From the NCBI RefSeq assembly GCF_040932485.1, contig NZ_JBFRBH010000001.1, positions 1,860,001 through 1,924,000 on the forward strand: a stretch of 64,000 bases of DNA, given 5' to 3'. The notes beneath the pieces were generated by a model. It did no database searches, was not told the DNA's origin, and saw only the letters and a program-made list of their open reading frames with translations. A program made the translations under genes and the position numbers. The stretch comes from Gymnodinialimonas sp. 202GB13-11 (GTDB taxonomy: Bacteria > Pseudomonadota > Alphaproteobacteria > Rhodobacterales > Rhodobacteraceae). This document shows, piece after piece, positions 11,063 through 20,597 of the stretch (its first letter is position 1; every line of letters starts with the position of its first letter).

Positions 11063-12784
11063 ATGGAACTTAGATTTCTTGGAATTATCGTCATCGCCGT
11101 CATTGCGGCGCTTGTATTCGTCGGGCTTGTCATCGGACGTCTCTACAAGCGCACGACGCGTGAGGTTGCGCTGGTGAAAACCGGTGCGGGCGGAAAGAAG
11201 GTCATCATGGATGGCGGCACGGTTGTGGTGCCTTTGCTTCATGAAATCAGCCCGGTGAACATGAAGACCCTGCGTCTGGAAGTGCGCCGGACGGGCGAAG
11301 GCGCTCTCATTACGCAAGACCGGATGCGGGTTGATGTGGGCGTGGAATTCTACGTCTCGGTCATGGCCAACGAGGAAGGCATTGCGCGCGCTGCGCAGAC
11401 GCTCGGTGACCGGACGTTCTATGTGGATCAGCTGCGCGAGATGATCGAAGGTAAGCTGATCGACGGCCTGCGCGCCGTGGCGGCGAAGATGACGATGGAT
11501 GGCCTGCATGAGAACCGGTCCGACTTCGTGCAACAGGTCCAGAACGCGATCTCCGAAGACCTGCTGAAGAACGGTCTGTCGCTTGAATCCGTCTCGCTGA
11601 CCGCGCTGGACCAGACGCCGTTTGAGGCACTGGATGAAAACAACGCCTTTAACGCCGTTGGTATGCGCAAGCTGGCCGAGGTGATCGCGAAATCCAAGAA
11701 AGAACGCGCCGAGATCGACGCCGACGCCGACGTCGCCGTGCGCCGCGCCGCGATGGAGGCTGAACGTCAGAAGCTCTCCATCCAGGAAGAGGAAGAGCGC
11801 GCCGCGATTGCGCAGGTCCAGGAAGTGGAGACGATGAAGGCCGCGCAAGAGATGGAAATCTCGCTGCGCCGCGAAGACTCCATGCGCGAATCTGAGCGTG
11901 CACGTATTGCCCGCGAAGAGCAGGTGCGCGCCGCCGAGATTGCACGCGAGCGCAACATCCGCGACGCAGAAATCGCCAAAGAGCGCGAGCTGGAAGTGGC
12001 CGAACAGGAACGCCAGATCATCATTCAACAGAAGTCCGAGGAAGAAAGCCGTGCGCGTGCGTCCGCTGACCTAGCACGGGCGGAGGCCACAAAGGCGACC
12101 GAAGCCGTTGCAACAGCCCGAGAAGTGGCCGAGGCCGAGCGTGTGAAGCAGATCGCCCTGATCGAAGCCACGCGAGAGGCCGAGCGTGAAGCGACCCGCA
12201 TTCGCGTGGCCGCCGAAGCCGAAAAGGCCGCTGCCGCAGACCGCGCAGAAGCGCGTCGCGAGGAAGCGCAGGCCGAGGCCGATGCGATCTCCATCCGCGC
12301 CGACGCCAAGAAGAAGGACATGCTGGCCGAAGCCGAAGGCACGCGTGCGATTACCGAGGCCGAGAACGCGCTCAGCACCGAGATTGTCGGTATGAAGGTC
12401 GACATGGCTCGCATCGAAGCGATCCCGAGCATCATGGAGCAGATGGTCAAGCCGGTCGAAAAGATCGACTCCATCAAGATCCACCAGGTCGGCGGCCTTG
12501 GCGGTGCCAATGGCGGCGGCGGCAATGGCGCATCCGCAGGCGACAAGCCTGTGGTGAACCAGGCGCTCGACTCGATCATGGGCATGGCCGTTCAGATGCC
12601 CGCCCTGCGCAAGCTCGGCGATGAACTGGGCTTGAGCCTGGAGAACGGCGTTGAGGGTTTGGCCGACAGCGCGCTGAACGACCGCCCTGTTGCCAAGGAG
12701 GCTGCCCCAGAGGCACTTGCGGCGCCAGCGGCTGAGGCACCGGACGCCCCGGCCAACGGTGCGGCCCCACGGCCTGCCGAATGA
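11063..12784 (+). CDS. yqiK: Flotillin family protein (YqiK-like)
   Basis: A 573-residue SPFH/flotillin protein of membrane microdomains. A single N-terminal helix (about 6-28, LGIIVIAVIAALVFVGLVIG) anchors it. The SPFH domain follows (about 30-200). Residues about 200-455 are a long, charged, Ala/Glu/Arg-rich coiled coil, and the tail has a glycine-rich hinge (GGLGGANGGGGNG) and an Ala/Pro-rich end. Flotillins oligomerise into large assemblies and affect membrane fluidity and protein sorting. The gene follows yqiJ, with GAAAGGA ahead of the ATG, and its stop overlaps the start of the cupin gene by four bases. Confidence 0.92.
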   Translation: MELRFLGIIVIAVIAALVFVGLVIGRLYKRTTREVALVKTGAGGKKVIMDGGTVVVPLLHEISPVNMKTLRLEVRRTGEGALITQDRMRVDVGVEFYVSVMANEEGIARAAQTLGDRTFYVDQLREMIEGKLIDGLRAVAAKMTMDGLHENRSDFVQQVQNAISEDLLKNGLSLESVSLTALDQTPFEALDENNAFNAVGMRKLAEVIAKSKKERAEIDADADVAVRRAAMEAERQKLSIQEEEERAAIAQVQEVETMKAAQEMEISLRREDSMRESERARIAREEQVRAAEIARERNIRDAEIAKERELEVAEQERQIIIQQKSEEESRARASADLARAEATKATEAVATAREVAEAERVKQIALIEATREAEREATRIRVAAEAEKAAAADRAEARREEAQAEADAISIRADAKKKDMLAEAEGTRAITEAENALSTEIVGMKVDMARIEAIPSIMEQMVKPVEKIDSIKIHQVGGLGGANGGGGNGASAGDKPVVNQALDSIMGMAVQMPALRKLGDELGLSLENGVEGLADSALNDRPVAKEAAPEALAAPAAEAPDAPANGAAPRPAE

Positions 12785-13200
12785 CGGCAGACGAAATCAT
12801 CGCAAAACTGGATTTGGCCCCCCATCCCGAGGGGGGCCATTATCGTCAAACATGGGTCGCCGAAAACGAGGGCCGCCCAAGCGGGACATGTATCTACTTT
12901 CTGCTGAAAGACGGCGAAGCCAGCCATTGGCACAAGGTCGATGCAACGGAAATCTGGCTTTACCATGCAGGCGCGCCATTGGTCCTGTCGCTGGCCGATA
13001 GCGACGAAGGCCCGGCACAAGATCTGCTGCTGACCCCGGATCTGAATGTCGGTGCACCGCAGTTGATCGTGCCCGAAGGCCATTGGCAGGCGGCCCGCAC
13101 GACGGGTTCGTTCACACTTGTGTCGTGCACCGTATCGCCCGGATTCACTTTTGACGGCTTCACGTTAGCCGAGCCGGGCTTCGACATTCCCCGAAGCTGA
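12781..13200 (+). CDS. Cupin domain protein, DUF985 family
   Basis: A 139-residue single-domain cupin. It begins with the DUF985 hallmark LAPHPEGGHYRQTW, then FLLKDGEASHWHKVDATEIW, with the SHWHKVDA metal-site histidines, and ends with TVSPGFTFDGFTLA. Family function is unestablished; the fold suggests an isomerase or a small-molecule binder. The ATG overlaps the flotillin stop by four bases (ATGA), so it is translationally coupled to yqiK, an uncommon partnership worth noting. Confidence 0.88.
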   Translation: MTADEIIAKLDLAPHPEGGHYRQTWVAENEGRPSGTCIYFLLKDGEASHWHKVDATEIWLYHAGAPLVLSLADSDEGPAQDLLLTPDLNVGAPQLIVPEGHWQAARTTGSFTLVSCTVSPGFTFDGFTLAEPGFDIPRS

Positions 13201-13581
13201 GGGCAGGCACGATCCGCCGATATCGGCGCAGGCCAAGCCTGCACAGCCATCTGGCAGATCAGGCGCGCCCTCTTGCGTGGGCGCGGGGCATGACGGAACG
13301 GCCATCGCCAAAGCGCAACCGGCTGCGCGTGCTGAGATATTAAGTGCCTCCGGCAGGCATTTTCAGAGAAAAAAGATGGGCGGGATCGCACCTCAAACAG
13401 AGAGGGAACGCCATCGCACCTTCTTCGTTCCGAAAATATGCAAAAGCACCATTAACGCACAGAGCTCCAGCCGCTATGGGGCGCCTTGCCGTGCACGCAA
13501 TGCCGGGCCGAGCGCACCGCAGGCGCGCGAGGCCACCGGCGACGGCGAAGCCGGCGCAACGCCCGGAAGGGCGCAATCGGG
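13201..13581. other. 381-base intergenic region with repeat fragments, no gene seen
   Basis: Lies between the convergent cupin and anmK genes. It holds several short inverted repeats: TGCCT/AGGCA at 13345-13359 followed by ATTTT, and nested GC-rich ones near 13530-13580. At 13421-13441 TTCTTCGTTCCGAAAATATG resembles intergenic sequences at 45087, 53235 and 63728. Open frames of up to about 100 codons cross it on both strands but lack codon-usage bias or family sequence. It probably carries terminators for both neighbours and repeat remnants. Confidence 0.55.
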
Positions 13582-14700
13582 CTAGCTGAGAAGCGTGCCT
13601 TTCGGCCGCGCACGCTTGCCGCCGCCGACCGGAGCCGCAACGCCCGTTGTTCCCGGCGCGGATGTGGGCAGCCCGCGATCCACGCGCACCGCCAGATAGG
13701 CGAAGGCCTGCGCTTCCAGCGCATCGCCATCGAGGCCCGCATCCTCAACAGGCTGGACCCGCGTCGCGGTCGCATCTGCGAGCATGGCCATGAGTGTCGC
13801 GTTCCGCCGCCCGCCGCCCGTGGCAAGGATAGTGGCAGGCTTTTCAGGCAGATGGAGCAAGGCGCGCCCCACCGCACCCGCTGAACAGGCGGTCAGTGTT
13901 GCTGCCGCGTCGGCATCCGAGAGGTCAGAGACCTCCTCTGCCAAGGCCGCGAACGCATCCCGGTCCAGAGATTTGGGGGGAGTTGTATCGAACCATGGGT
14001 CGGCCAGCATCCGCTCAAGAATGTCCATGTTGATGGTCCCTACGGCCGCAAGCGCCCCGTCTTCGTCGAACCGCCCCAGACCGCGCACCGCCATCAGGTC
14101 GTCGACAGGAGCATTTGCTGGCCCCGTATCAAAGGCCAGACAGGCCCCTGGGGCTTCGGGTGCCTCCATCCGCGGATCGACCCACGAGATATTGGCCACA
14201 CCGCCCAGATTGAGGAACACGACTGGCGCGTCCGTCCCCATCCACCGCGCACAGGCCCAATGATAGAAGGGTGCCAGCGGCGCGCCTTGCCCGCCCAGCC
14301 CCATATCGGCGGAGCGGAAATCCCAGATCACCTCCATCCCCAGCGCGTCGGCCAGCACCTGCCCGTCGCCCACCTGGTGCGTGCGGCCGGCCTCCGGATC
14401 ATGGGCAAGGGTTTGTCCGTGGAACCCCAACATCGAGACGTCGTGCAGCCCCGCCAAGGCCGAGATGTGGGCCGTCTCGACCACCTTCGCAGCCTCTTCC
14501 GCCCGCTCCTCCCCCGGCCAGGCGCCCATCGCAGCGCGCAGAGCGGCACGGTCTTCATCGGAGTAGGACGTTCCGCGCACCTCGCCGAAGTCGAAAATCT
14601 CGATGCCGTCGGTCTCGATCAGGGCCACGTCGACGCCATCAAAGGAAGTCCCCGACATTGCGCCTGCGACCCGAACGGGCCCCTTTTCCTTGCCTGCCAT
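13582..14700 (-). CDS. anmK: Anhydro-N-acetylmuramic acid kinase
   Basis: AnmK, 372 residues, phosphorylates and opens 1,6-anhydro-MurNAc released during peptidoglycan turnover, feeding MurNAc-6-phosphate into cell-wall recycling. It has the ASKHA-kinase ATP loop [12 protein letters not shown] (13-24), the [11 protein letters not shown] block, the [14 protein letters not shown] segment and the second phosphate motif LATGGGRRN (around 315). The length is normal. It stands back to back with tyrS, with 54 bases between the two starts. Confidence 0.95.
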   Translation of the reverse strand: MAGKEKGPVRVAGAMSGTSFDGVDVALIETDGIEIFDFGEVRGTSYSDEDRAALRAAMGAWPGEERAEEAAKVVETAHISALAGLHDVSMLGFHGQTLAHDPEAGRTHQVGDGQVLADALGMEVIWDFRSADMGLGGQGAPLAPFYHWACARWMGTDAPVVFLNLGGVANISWVDPRMEAPEAPGACLAFDTGPANAPVDDLMAVRGLGRFDEDGALAAVGTINMDILERMLADPWFDTTPPKSLDRDAFAALAEEVSDLSDADAAATLTACSAGAVGRALLHLPEKPATILATGGGRRNATLMAMLADATATRVQPVEDAGLDGDALEAQAFAYLAVRVDRGLPTSAPGTTGVAAPVGGGKRARPKGTLLS

Positions 14701-14754
14701 AACCGCTAGACCCTCCCGGCACTTTATAGGCTCTCACATTGGCCCGGACACAGC

Positions 14755-16008
14755 ATGACCTACCACCCCAAATCCGACTTTCTTCGTGTGATGATCGAAC
14801 GCGGCTTTCTGGCCGATTGCACGGATTATCAGGGGCTGGACGACGCCCTGATCGCGGGTGTGGTGCCGGGCTATATCGGCTTTGACGCGACCGCGACCTC
14901 GCTACATGTGGGATCGCTGATGCAGATCATGACGCTGCGCTGGCTGCAAAAGACGGGCCACAAGCCGATCACGCTGATGGGCGGGGGGACCACGAAGGTG
15001 GGCGACCCGAGCTTTCGGGCAGATGAACGTCCACTGCTAACCCCTGAGAAAATCGACGAAAACATTGCTGGCATCAAGAAGGTATTCTCGACCTACATCA
15101 CCTATGGGGATGGGCCGACGGACGCGTTGATGCTGAACAATGCCGAATGGCTGGACGATCTGAACTACCTCGACTTCCTGCGCGATATCGGACGGCATTT
15201 CAGCGTCAACCGGATGCTGTCGTTCGAGAGCGTGAAGTCGCGGCTGGATCGCGAGCAATCGCTCAGCTTCCTCGAATTCAACTACATGATCCTGCAGGCC
15301 TACGACTTCCTTGAGCTGAATCGCCGCTATGGTTGCCGGGTGCAGTTCGGCGGCTCGGACCAGTGGGGAAATATCGTCAACGGGATCGACTTGACCCGGC
15401 GTGTGTTGGATCACGAGATTTTCGGAATGACCACGCCGCTTCTAACCAAGTCGGACGGCACCAAGATGGGCAAGACGGCAAGCGGGGCCACATGGCTCGA
15501 TGCCGATCTGCTGAGCCCCTACGAATTCTGGCAATTCTGGCGCAACATGCCGGATGCCGATGTGGGTCGGTTCCTGAAGCTTTACACCGAATTGCCGGTG
15601 GAGGAATGCGGCCGTCTGGGCGCGCTGGAAGGGGCGGAGATCAACGAAGGCAAGATCGTTCTGGCCCGCGAGGTCACGACGCTGCTGCATGGGGCGGAGG
15701 CCGCTGCGGGCGCAGAGGCCACGGCGCGGGAGGTGTTCGAGAAAGGCGGCGCGGGGGATGATTTGCCGACGCTGGCGTTGAGCGCCGCGGATGTGGGCGA
15801 AGGGATCTCCATCGTGCAGCTGATCACACGCTCCGGTCTTGCGAAATCGGGTAAGGAGGCCAAGCGCCTGATCGCGGAAGGCGGGGCGCGGCTGAATGAT
15901 GAGGCAATCACGGATACGGGCTTGATGGTTGCGCCTAGCGATCTGGATGCCCCCATTAAGCTGAGCGCAGGCAAGAAACGCCACGCCCTGGTGACTTTGT
16001 CGAATTGA
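14755..16008 (+). CDS. tyrS: Tyrosine--tRNA ligase
   Basis: TyrRS, 417 residues, charges tRNA-Tyr. As a class I synthetase it shows the HIGH-type motif HVGS (51-54) and the KMSKS-type motif KMGKT (237-241) within [10 protein letters not shown]. The tyrosine-binding region has [12 protein letters not shown]-terminal S4 RNA-binding domain begins near residue 350 ([17 protein letters not shown]). The start codon ATG at 14755 gives the normal N-terminus for the family. Confidence 0.97.
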   Translation: MTYHPKSDFLRVMIERGFLADCTDYQGLDDALIAGVVPGYIGFDATATSLHVGSLMQIMTLRWLQKTGHKPITLMGGGTTKVGDPSFRADERPLLTPEKIDENIAGIKKVFSTYITYGDGPTDALMLNNAEWLDDLNYLDFLRDIGRHFSVNRMLSFESVKSRLDREQSLSFLEFNYMILQAYDFLELNRRYGCRVQFGGSDQWGNIVNGIDLTRRVLDHEIFGMTTPLLTKSDGTKMGKTASGATWLDADLLSPYEFWQFWRNMPDADVGRFLKLYTELPVEECGRLGALEGAEINEGKIVLAREVTTLLHGAEAAAGAEATAREVFEKGGAGDDLPTLALSAADVGEGISIVQLITRSGLAKSGKEAKRLIAEGGARLNDEAITDTGLMVAPSDLDAPIKLSAGKKRHALVTLSN

Positions 16009-16057
16009 TCCAGCGCCGTTAACTAAATTTTCGCGGTTTCAGCAAACTCTGGGGCGC

Positions 16058-17029
16058 ATGTTCGATTGCGCCCCACTCTCCTCTGCCTCCCACACTCAGC
16101 CCCTTGTCCCGCTGCAGCAAAGCGAGGTCTGGCTGCGCGCCACATGCACGCTTGGGTCTGACGCGCGACGGGAGCGGGTGGGAGATGCGTGTGTTCTGAC
16201 GCTTCGCAAATCCCTTCCCATCATCGGGGAGCTTGCCTTGCTGTCACGGGCGCAGTTGAACCTGACCGCTGAGGGCGCGGCCAACTTGCGCGAAACGCTC
16301 GGTGCCCGCCATCTGATCGTAAACAGCGACACGTTCGACGATGCTGTGGCCTTGGCTCAAGCTGGGTTCCACAACATCGGAGCGCCCCGCATGGTGGCGG
16401 AACTGCCGCTCGACGCGCCACCCGAGCAAATGGCGCACCGCCTAGCACCGAAATGGCGCAACCGGCTGCGCCATGGTCAATCACAGAGGCTGGAATTGCG
16501 TCGCCGCCTTATGCCCGCTGATCCAGATCATTGGCTGCTGCGGGCCGAAGCCACGCAATCCGCCCGCCTCTGGTATCAGCCATTACCGCCAGAGATGATC
16601 GCAGCTTTGGCCGCCAGCAAACCGGGATGTGCGCAGCTGTTCACGGCCTACCATCTGGGCCAGCGCATCTGCGCGATGCTGTTCCTGCGCCATGGTGGCA
16701 CGGCGACTTACCAGATCGGATGGACAACTGAGGAAGGGCGCAAACGCTCCGCCGGGCCGGTACTGATGTGGCGCGCGATGGTTGAGTTACAGCAAATGGG
16801 CGTGTCGGCCATCGACCTTGGCGCGGCAGACCCTGAGCGTGCGCCCGGTTTGGTGCGGTTCAAACGGGGCACCGGGGCAGAACTTCGTGCGCTTGGCGGC
16901 ACTTGGCTGGATACCTCATGGGCTCGGCGCAAACGGCAGAGCGCGCGTCATCGAGTGATTGAAGAATTACGCGGCACTCGGCACACGCACCTTCTATCGA
17001 CGGCACGGGCCGTACAATCGACCCGGTAA
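16058..17029 (+). CDS. FemAB/GNAT-like acyltransferase
   Basis: A 323-residue protein whose C-terminal half (about 170-300) looks like the Acetyltransf_6 (BioF2/FemAB-like) GNAT domain: YHLGQRICAMLFLRHGGTATYQIGWT, then ML-type helix VLMWRAMVELQQMG and the strand AIDLGAADPERAPGLVRFKRG. The last block, with F-K-R-G, is characteristic. Such proteins transfer acyl or aminoacyl groups, sometimes to envelope components. The first 50 residues look poorly conserved. It converges on olsB with a nine-base gap. Substrate unknown. Confidence 0.72.
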   Translation: MFDCAPLSSASHTQPLVPLQQSEVWLRATCTLGSDARRERVGDACVLTLRKSLPIIGELALLSRAQLNLTAEGAANLRETLGARHLIVNSDTFDDAVALAQAGFHNIGAPRMVAELPLDAPPEQMAHRLAPKWRNRLRHGQSQRLELRRRLMPADPDHWLLRAEATQSARLWYQPLPPEMIAALAASKPGCAQLFTAYHLGQRICAMLFLRHGGTATYQIGWTTEEGRKRSAGPVLMWRAMVELQQMGVSAIDLGAADPERAPGLVRFKRGTGAELRALGGTWLDTSWARRKRQSARHRVIEELRGTRHTHLLSTARAVQSTR

Positions 17030-17038
17030 GCGTGCGTC

Positions 17039-17770
17039 CTACCCCGCCACGCCCCGCAAAAGCCGTGCGCGCGTCGGCGGAACCGCGCGGATTTCAAGCC
17101 CGGTGAAGACGTGCAAGGTGCCAAGATCATCGTCAATCACCGCATGGTCGCTGACCCACCCGCCCATCAGAAGATAAGTCCTGAGTAGTGGCGGCATCTT
17201 GGCTTGCGCCGCCTTTAGGTCGGGCTTGCCCGTCAGACGCCGGGCGAACTGGAACACGCTCGGGGCCTTTACGCGCGGCAGCCAGCGTTTCGGTGCAAGG
17301 TGACGATCCCGCAGCAGGGCGAAGGCGTCGAAGTACTCATCTGCCTCCGTGCCATGGAAAGAGGAGCAGCCAAACAGCATCTCAACCCCTTCAGAATCGA
17401 CATAGGCCGTCATCGCGCCCCAAGCGACGCGCAGGATATCGGCGTCTTTCCATTCGGGGTGGATGCAGAACCGACCCATCTCAACCATTGGGCCGTCGAA
17501 ATCCTTGAGCGCGGAGAGCTCATAGAATTGCGCGGAATAGCTGCGCCCGATGTCAGCACCGGATGGCAGGTGCATCATCCGAAAACAGCAAACGACCGTG
17601 CTTGTGCGCTGATCTTCCACGAGCATATGGGCGCAGTCCGCATCAAACGGGTCGTGGTCGTCACCCGACGCGCCGCGAAAGACCAATGCACGCAGAGCTT
17701 GGACGGCGTCGAGATCATCCGCATCTTCGGCCAATCGGGCCCTGTATCGCCCTTTGCGCAAGTTGATCAT
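17039..17770 (-). CDS. olsB: L-ornithine N-alpha-acyltransferase (ornithine lipid synthesis)
   Basis: OlsB, 243 residues, moves a 3-hydroxyacyl chain from ACP to the alpha-amino group of ornithine, the first step to phosphate-free ornithine lipids in the inner and outer membranes. Family blocks: YRARLAEDADDLDAVQALRALVF at the N-terminus, CFRMM, IGRSYSAQFYEL, the MGRFCIHP block and LFGCSSFHG. The start at 17770 (MINLRKGRY) fits better than one nine codons upstream. The OlsA acyltransferase for the second step is not in the window. Ornithine lipids matter to marine bacteria in low phosphate. Confidence 0.88.
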   Translation of the reverse strand: MINLRKGRYRARLAEDADDLDAVQALRALVFRGASGDDHDPFDADCAHMLVEDQRTSTVVCCFRMMHLPSGADIGRSYSAQFYELSALKDFDGPMVEMGRFCIHPEWKDADILRVAWGAMTAYVDSEGVEMLFGCSSFHGTEADEYFDAFALLRDRHLAPKRWLPRVKAPSVFQFARRLTGKPDLKAAQAKMPPLLRTYLLMGGWVSDHAVIDDDLGTLHVFTGLEIRAVPPTRARLLRGVAG

Positions 17771-17871
17771 CGGCCTGCTCCCGCAGCGGATATGCAACGC
17801 AGTCGCGCCCGCAAATGGCGTGACACATACAAGATGTGCGTCACAACCTCAGCGTGCAAGATGTCTTTGCG

Positions 17872-18333
17872 TCAACCGCCCAGCGCGTCAGCGATATTGA
17901 TGCGGCCGAAGTTCGACAGGATCTGTGCGAAAAAGCCCCTATCTCGGACCGAGCTTTCGGTCACGCGGCGCGACAGCTGAACAATCTGGCCGTCTTCCAG
18001 CCCGAAGCGCTCAATATTCGTGACACGGCCCGCATCGCTGAACGAAATCGCAACAATGTCGCGTTCAATCACTTGCGGCGCGTTGTAGGTGAAGTTGCGC
18101 ACCCGGTACTGGGTGTAGAACCAGGCCTCATCCCGCACGACGCCTGCCGATCCCGGTGCGCCGGCAATTTCGGCCACTTGGTCACGGGACGCACCAATGC
18201 CGATCTCCGACAAGACCTCAGGCGGTGGAACATAGCCGTGGTTGGTGTAGGTCGCGGAACACGCCGCCAATCCGGCAACCAATCCAATGGCCAATACGCC
18301 GACCCGCATCTTTGAAATCAGAAAATCAAACAT
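17872..18333 (-). CDS. bamE: Outer membrane assembly lipoprotein BamE
   Basis: BamE (SmpA/OmlA family), 153 residues, is an outer-membrane lipoprotein of the BAM complex that inserts beta-barrel proteins. From the start at 18333 the signal peptide leads to the lipobox LAAC, with the lipidated cysteine at residue 25. The BamE domain follows: IGIGASRDQVAEIAGAPGSAG, then a beta-rich part with WFYTQYRVRNFTY. A longer upstream frame would bury the lipobox and is rejected. It is divergent from the DUF177 gene, as in many Rhodobacterales. Confidence 0.88.
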   Translation of the reverse strand: MFDFLISKMRVGVLAIGLVAGLAACSATYTNHGYVPPPEVLSEIGIGASRDQVAEIAGAPGSAGVVRDEAWFYTQYRVRNFTYNAPQVIERDIVAISFSDAGRVTNIERFGLEDGQIVQLSRRVTESSVRDRGFFAQILSNFGRINIADALGG

Positions 18334-18500
18334 CTCAAATAGTCCTGCCTGAACTGCGCGTCTTGGGCCCCCCGGTTTCATCTGGAGGCTTGTTTGGGCG
18401 GCGGCCTGCTTGCGACAGGCTGAAAACCGCAATATCGGCTTACCTCAGAGCCACGCATGGGGCAAGCGAGGACCCCACCTGCCCCACCAAAGGAGAGACG

Positions 18501-19055
18501 ATGCCATCGACAACTCTGTCCCTGTCCCGTCTGGGCCGTGCAGCGCCCACCGCGTTTGAGGTTGAGCCGGATGCCGATGCGCGCAAGGCGCTGGCCGATG
18601 CGCTGGAGCTGCGCGGGCTGCGCAAGGTTCGGCTGGTTGGTGAGGTGACGCCTGAGGGGAAAGCCGATTGGCGGCTGGAGGCCAAACTGGGCGCCACGGT
18701 TGTGCAGGACTGCGTGGTGACGCTTGAACCGGTCACAACGCGCATTGATGCGCCTGTGCTGCGCAGCTACCGCGTCGATCTGCCGGAGCCCTCTGGCGAA
18801 GAGATGGAGATGCCCGAGGACGACACGATTGAGCCCCTGCCCGCATCGCTGGACCTGATGCAGCTTCTCACCGAGGCGCTGGCGCTGGCCGTGCCGGATT
18901 ACCCCCGCGCCGAGGGTGTCGAACTGGGTGAGGCGGTTTTCGCGGCGCCGGGCGTGGCCCCCATGACCGATGAAGATGCCAAGCCGCTGGCCGGTTTGGC
19001 AGCCTTGCGCGACCAGTTGGCAAAGGGCAAAGACGACAGTGAAAACGAGGGCTAG
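18501..19055 (+). CDS. DUF177 (YceD-like) protein
   Basis: A 184-residue acidic protein of the DUF177/YceD family, which precedes rpmF in most bacteria and is implicated in 23S rRNA accumulation. Features are LRKVRLVGEVTPEGK, a strand with AKLGATVVQDCVVTLEPV holding the single conserved cysteine, and an acidic end. AGGAGAG precedes the ATG. It is the first gene of the block DUF177-rpmF-plsX-fabH-ihfA, in keeping with the usual link between ribosome and fatty-acid synthesis genes. Confidence 0.87.
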   Translation: MPSTTLSLSRLGRAAPTAFEVEPDADARKALADALELRGLRKVRLVGEVTPEGKADWRLEAKLGATVVQDCVVTLEPVTTRIDAPVLRSYRVDLPEPSGEEMEMPEDDTIEPLPASLDLMQLLTEALALAVPDYPRAEGVELGEAVFAAPGVAPMTDEDAKPLAGLAALRDQLAKGKDDSENEG

Positions 19056-19260
19056 GCCTACCCAGAAATGCCTTGTGGAAAAGGGCTTGCATGGGCGCGG
19101 AATCAGAGTATGTTCCCGGCCTCATTCGCCCCCGGTTTTTCAGACCTTTTTCGGGCTTGCGACGCAGGTGCGTTAGCAGCTTGAAATCGGCCCGGATGCG
19201 AGACGGAATTTTGACAAGCAGGGCGCGCAGATCTAGCGCCCGTTAACCCGAGGTTGTGAC

Positions 19261-19467
19261 ATGGCTGTCCCCCAGAATCGAGTGACGCGCTCCAAGCGCA
19301 ACATGCGCCGCGCCCACGATGCGCTTGAGGGTGCAAACCCCAACGAATGCCCTTCCTGCGGTGAGCTGAAGCGCCCGCACCACGTCTGCCCGTCCTGCGG
19401 CACCTATAATGACCGCGAAGTCATTGCTCAGGCCGACGAGATCGACCTCGACGAAGACGCGGCATAA
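19261..19467 (+). CDS. rpmF: 50S ribosomal protein L32
   Basis: L32, 68 residues, a large-subunit protein. It begins [21 protein letters not shown], as in other Alphaproteobacteria, and carries the zinc-ribbon cysteines in [11 protein letters not shown] and CPSCGTY (two CxxC pairs), so it is the zinc-binding C+ form. The tail is acidic. Upstream a TTGACA at 19211-19216 could be a -35 box; the -10 match is poor, so the promoter is only a guess. plsX begins 32 bases after its stop. Confidence 0.97.
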   Translation: MAVPQNRVTRSKRNMRRAHDALEGANPNECPSCGELKRPHHVCPSCGTYNDREVIAQADEIDLDEDAA

Positions 19468-19499
19468 TCGCCGCCTGACCTGAAGGCGGGCCCGATTAC

Positions 19500-20597
19500 A
19501 TGAGCGACAGTGCAGCGTTAACTGGCAATACGGGGAACGGTACCGTTTTGTCCGTTGACGCGATGGGGGGCGATCTTGGCCCCTCTGCCGTCATTGCGGG
19601 CCTTGCCAAATCCGCGTCGAAAAACCCGGATCTGCGGTTCATCGTGCACGGCCCAAAGGCCGAGCTGGAGCCGCTCATCGCGCGCAAACGCGGCCTTTCC
19701 GACATTTGCGAAGTGCGCCACGCTGAAGGTGTGGTGACGATGGATGCCAAGCCGTCCCACGTGATGCGCAATGGCAAGGACACATCGATGTGGTCCGCCA
19801 TTGAGGCTGTCCGCTCGGGCGAGGCATCGGTAGCCGTGTCCTGCGGCAATACCGGCGCGCTGATGGCGATCTCAATGATCCGGTTGCGCAAGATCGAAGG
19901 CGTGAACCGGCCTGCCATTGCCTGCCTCTGGCCCTCCCGCAACCCGCAAGGCTTCAATGTGATGCTCGATGTCGGCGCCGATATTCGCGCAGACGCCGAG
20001 GATTTGCTGCAATACGCGCTTATGGGCGCAAGCTATGCGCGCAATGGCCTGGACCTGCCCCGCCCCCGCATCGGTCTGCTGAACGTCGGCACCGAAGAGC
20101 ACAAGGGCCGGGCAGAGTTGAAAGTCGCCTCTGACCTGATCGCGCGCGCTGCCGACGCTGCGGACTTCGAGTTTGTGGGGTTTGTCGAAGGCTCTGACCT
20201 GCCATCTGACCGTGTGGACGTGATCGTCACAGACGGGTTCACCGGCAATGTCGCCCTCAAGACCGGGGAAGGCACGGCGCGCCTGATCCGCGAATTGCTG
20301 GAACAGGCATTCAAGAAAACGCCCTTCTCCCGCATCGCGGCGCTGTTGGCTTACACGTCGCTGCGCCGCCTGTCCAAACGCATCGACCCACGCCGCGTAA
20401 ATGGTGGGGTATTCCTGGGCCTGAACGGCACAGTTGTGAAATCCCATGGGTCCGCCGACCCTACAGGTGTTGCAGCCGCCATCAAATTGGCCGAGCGTCT
20501 GTCGGCGAGCGGATTTCACAAACGCCTCGCCGCACGCATCGCGCAATCCGAGGCGGCCGTGTCGACCATCATCCAGCCGGAGGAACCGCTACCATGA
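19500..20597 (+). CDS. plsX: Phosphate acyltransferase PlsX
   Basis: PlsX, 365 residues, converts acyl-ACP to acyl-phosphate, the acyl donor for PlsY in membrane phospholipid synthesis. Family blocks include SVDAMGGDLGPSAVIAGL, VSCGNTGALMA, CLWPSRNPQGFNVMLDVGA, LLNVGTEEHKG and VDVIVTDGFTGNVALKTGEG. The first 15 residues vary in the family, so the exact start is a little uncertain. Its stop overlaps the fabH start by four bases (ATGA), coupling acyl-phosphate and fatty-acid initiation enzymes. Confidence 0.96.
   Translation: MSDSAALTGNTGNGTVLSVDAMGGDLGPSAVIAGLAKSASKNPDLRFIVHGPKAELEPLIARKRGLSDICEVRHAEGVVTMDAKPSHVMRNGKDTSMWSAIEAVRSGEASVAVSCGNTGALMAISMIRLRKIEGVNRPAIACLWPSRNPQGFNVMLDVGADIRADAEDLLQYALMGASYARNGLDLPRPRIGLLNVGTEEHKGRAELKVASDLIARAADAADFEFVGFVEGSDLPSDRVDVIVTDGFTGNVALKTGEGTARLIRELLEQAFKKTPFSRIAALLAYTSLRRLSKRIDPRRVNGGVFLGLNGTVVKSHGSADPTGVAAAIKLAERLSASGFHKRLAARIAQSEAAVSTIIQPEEPLP

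Noticed and set aside
13344-13589. Possible small gene between the cupin and anmK genes
   Set aside because: The frames are short, overlap inverted repeats, have no ribosome-binding site and show no family resemblance; repeat remnants explain the region better.
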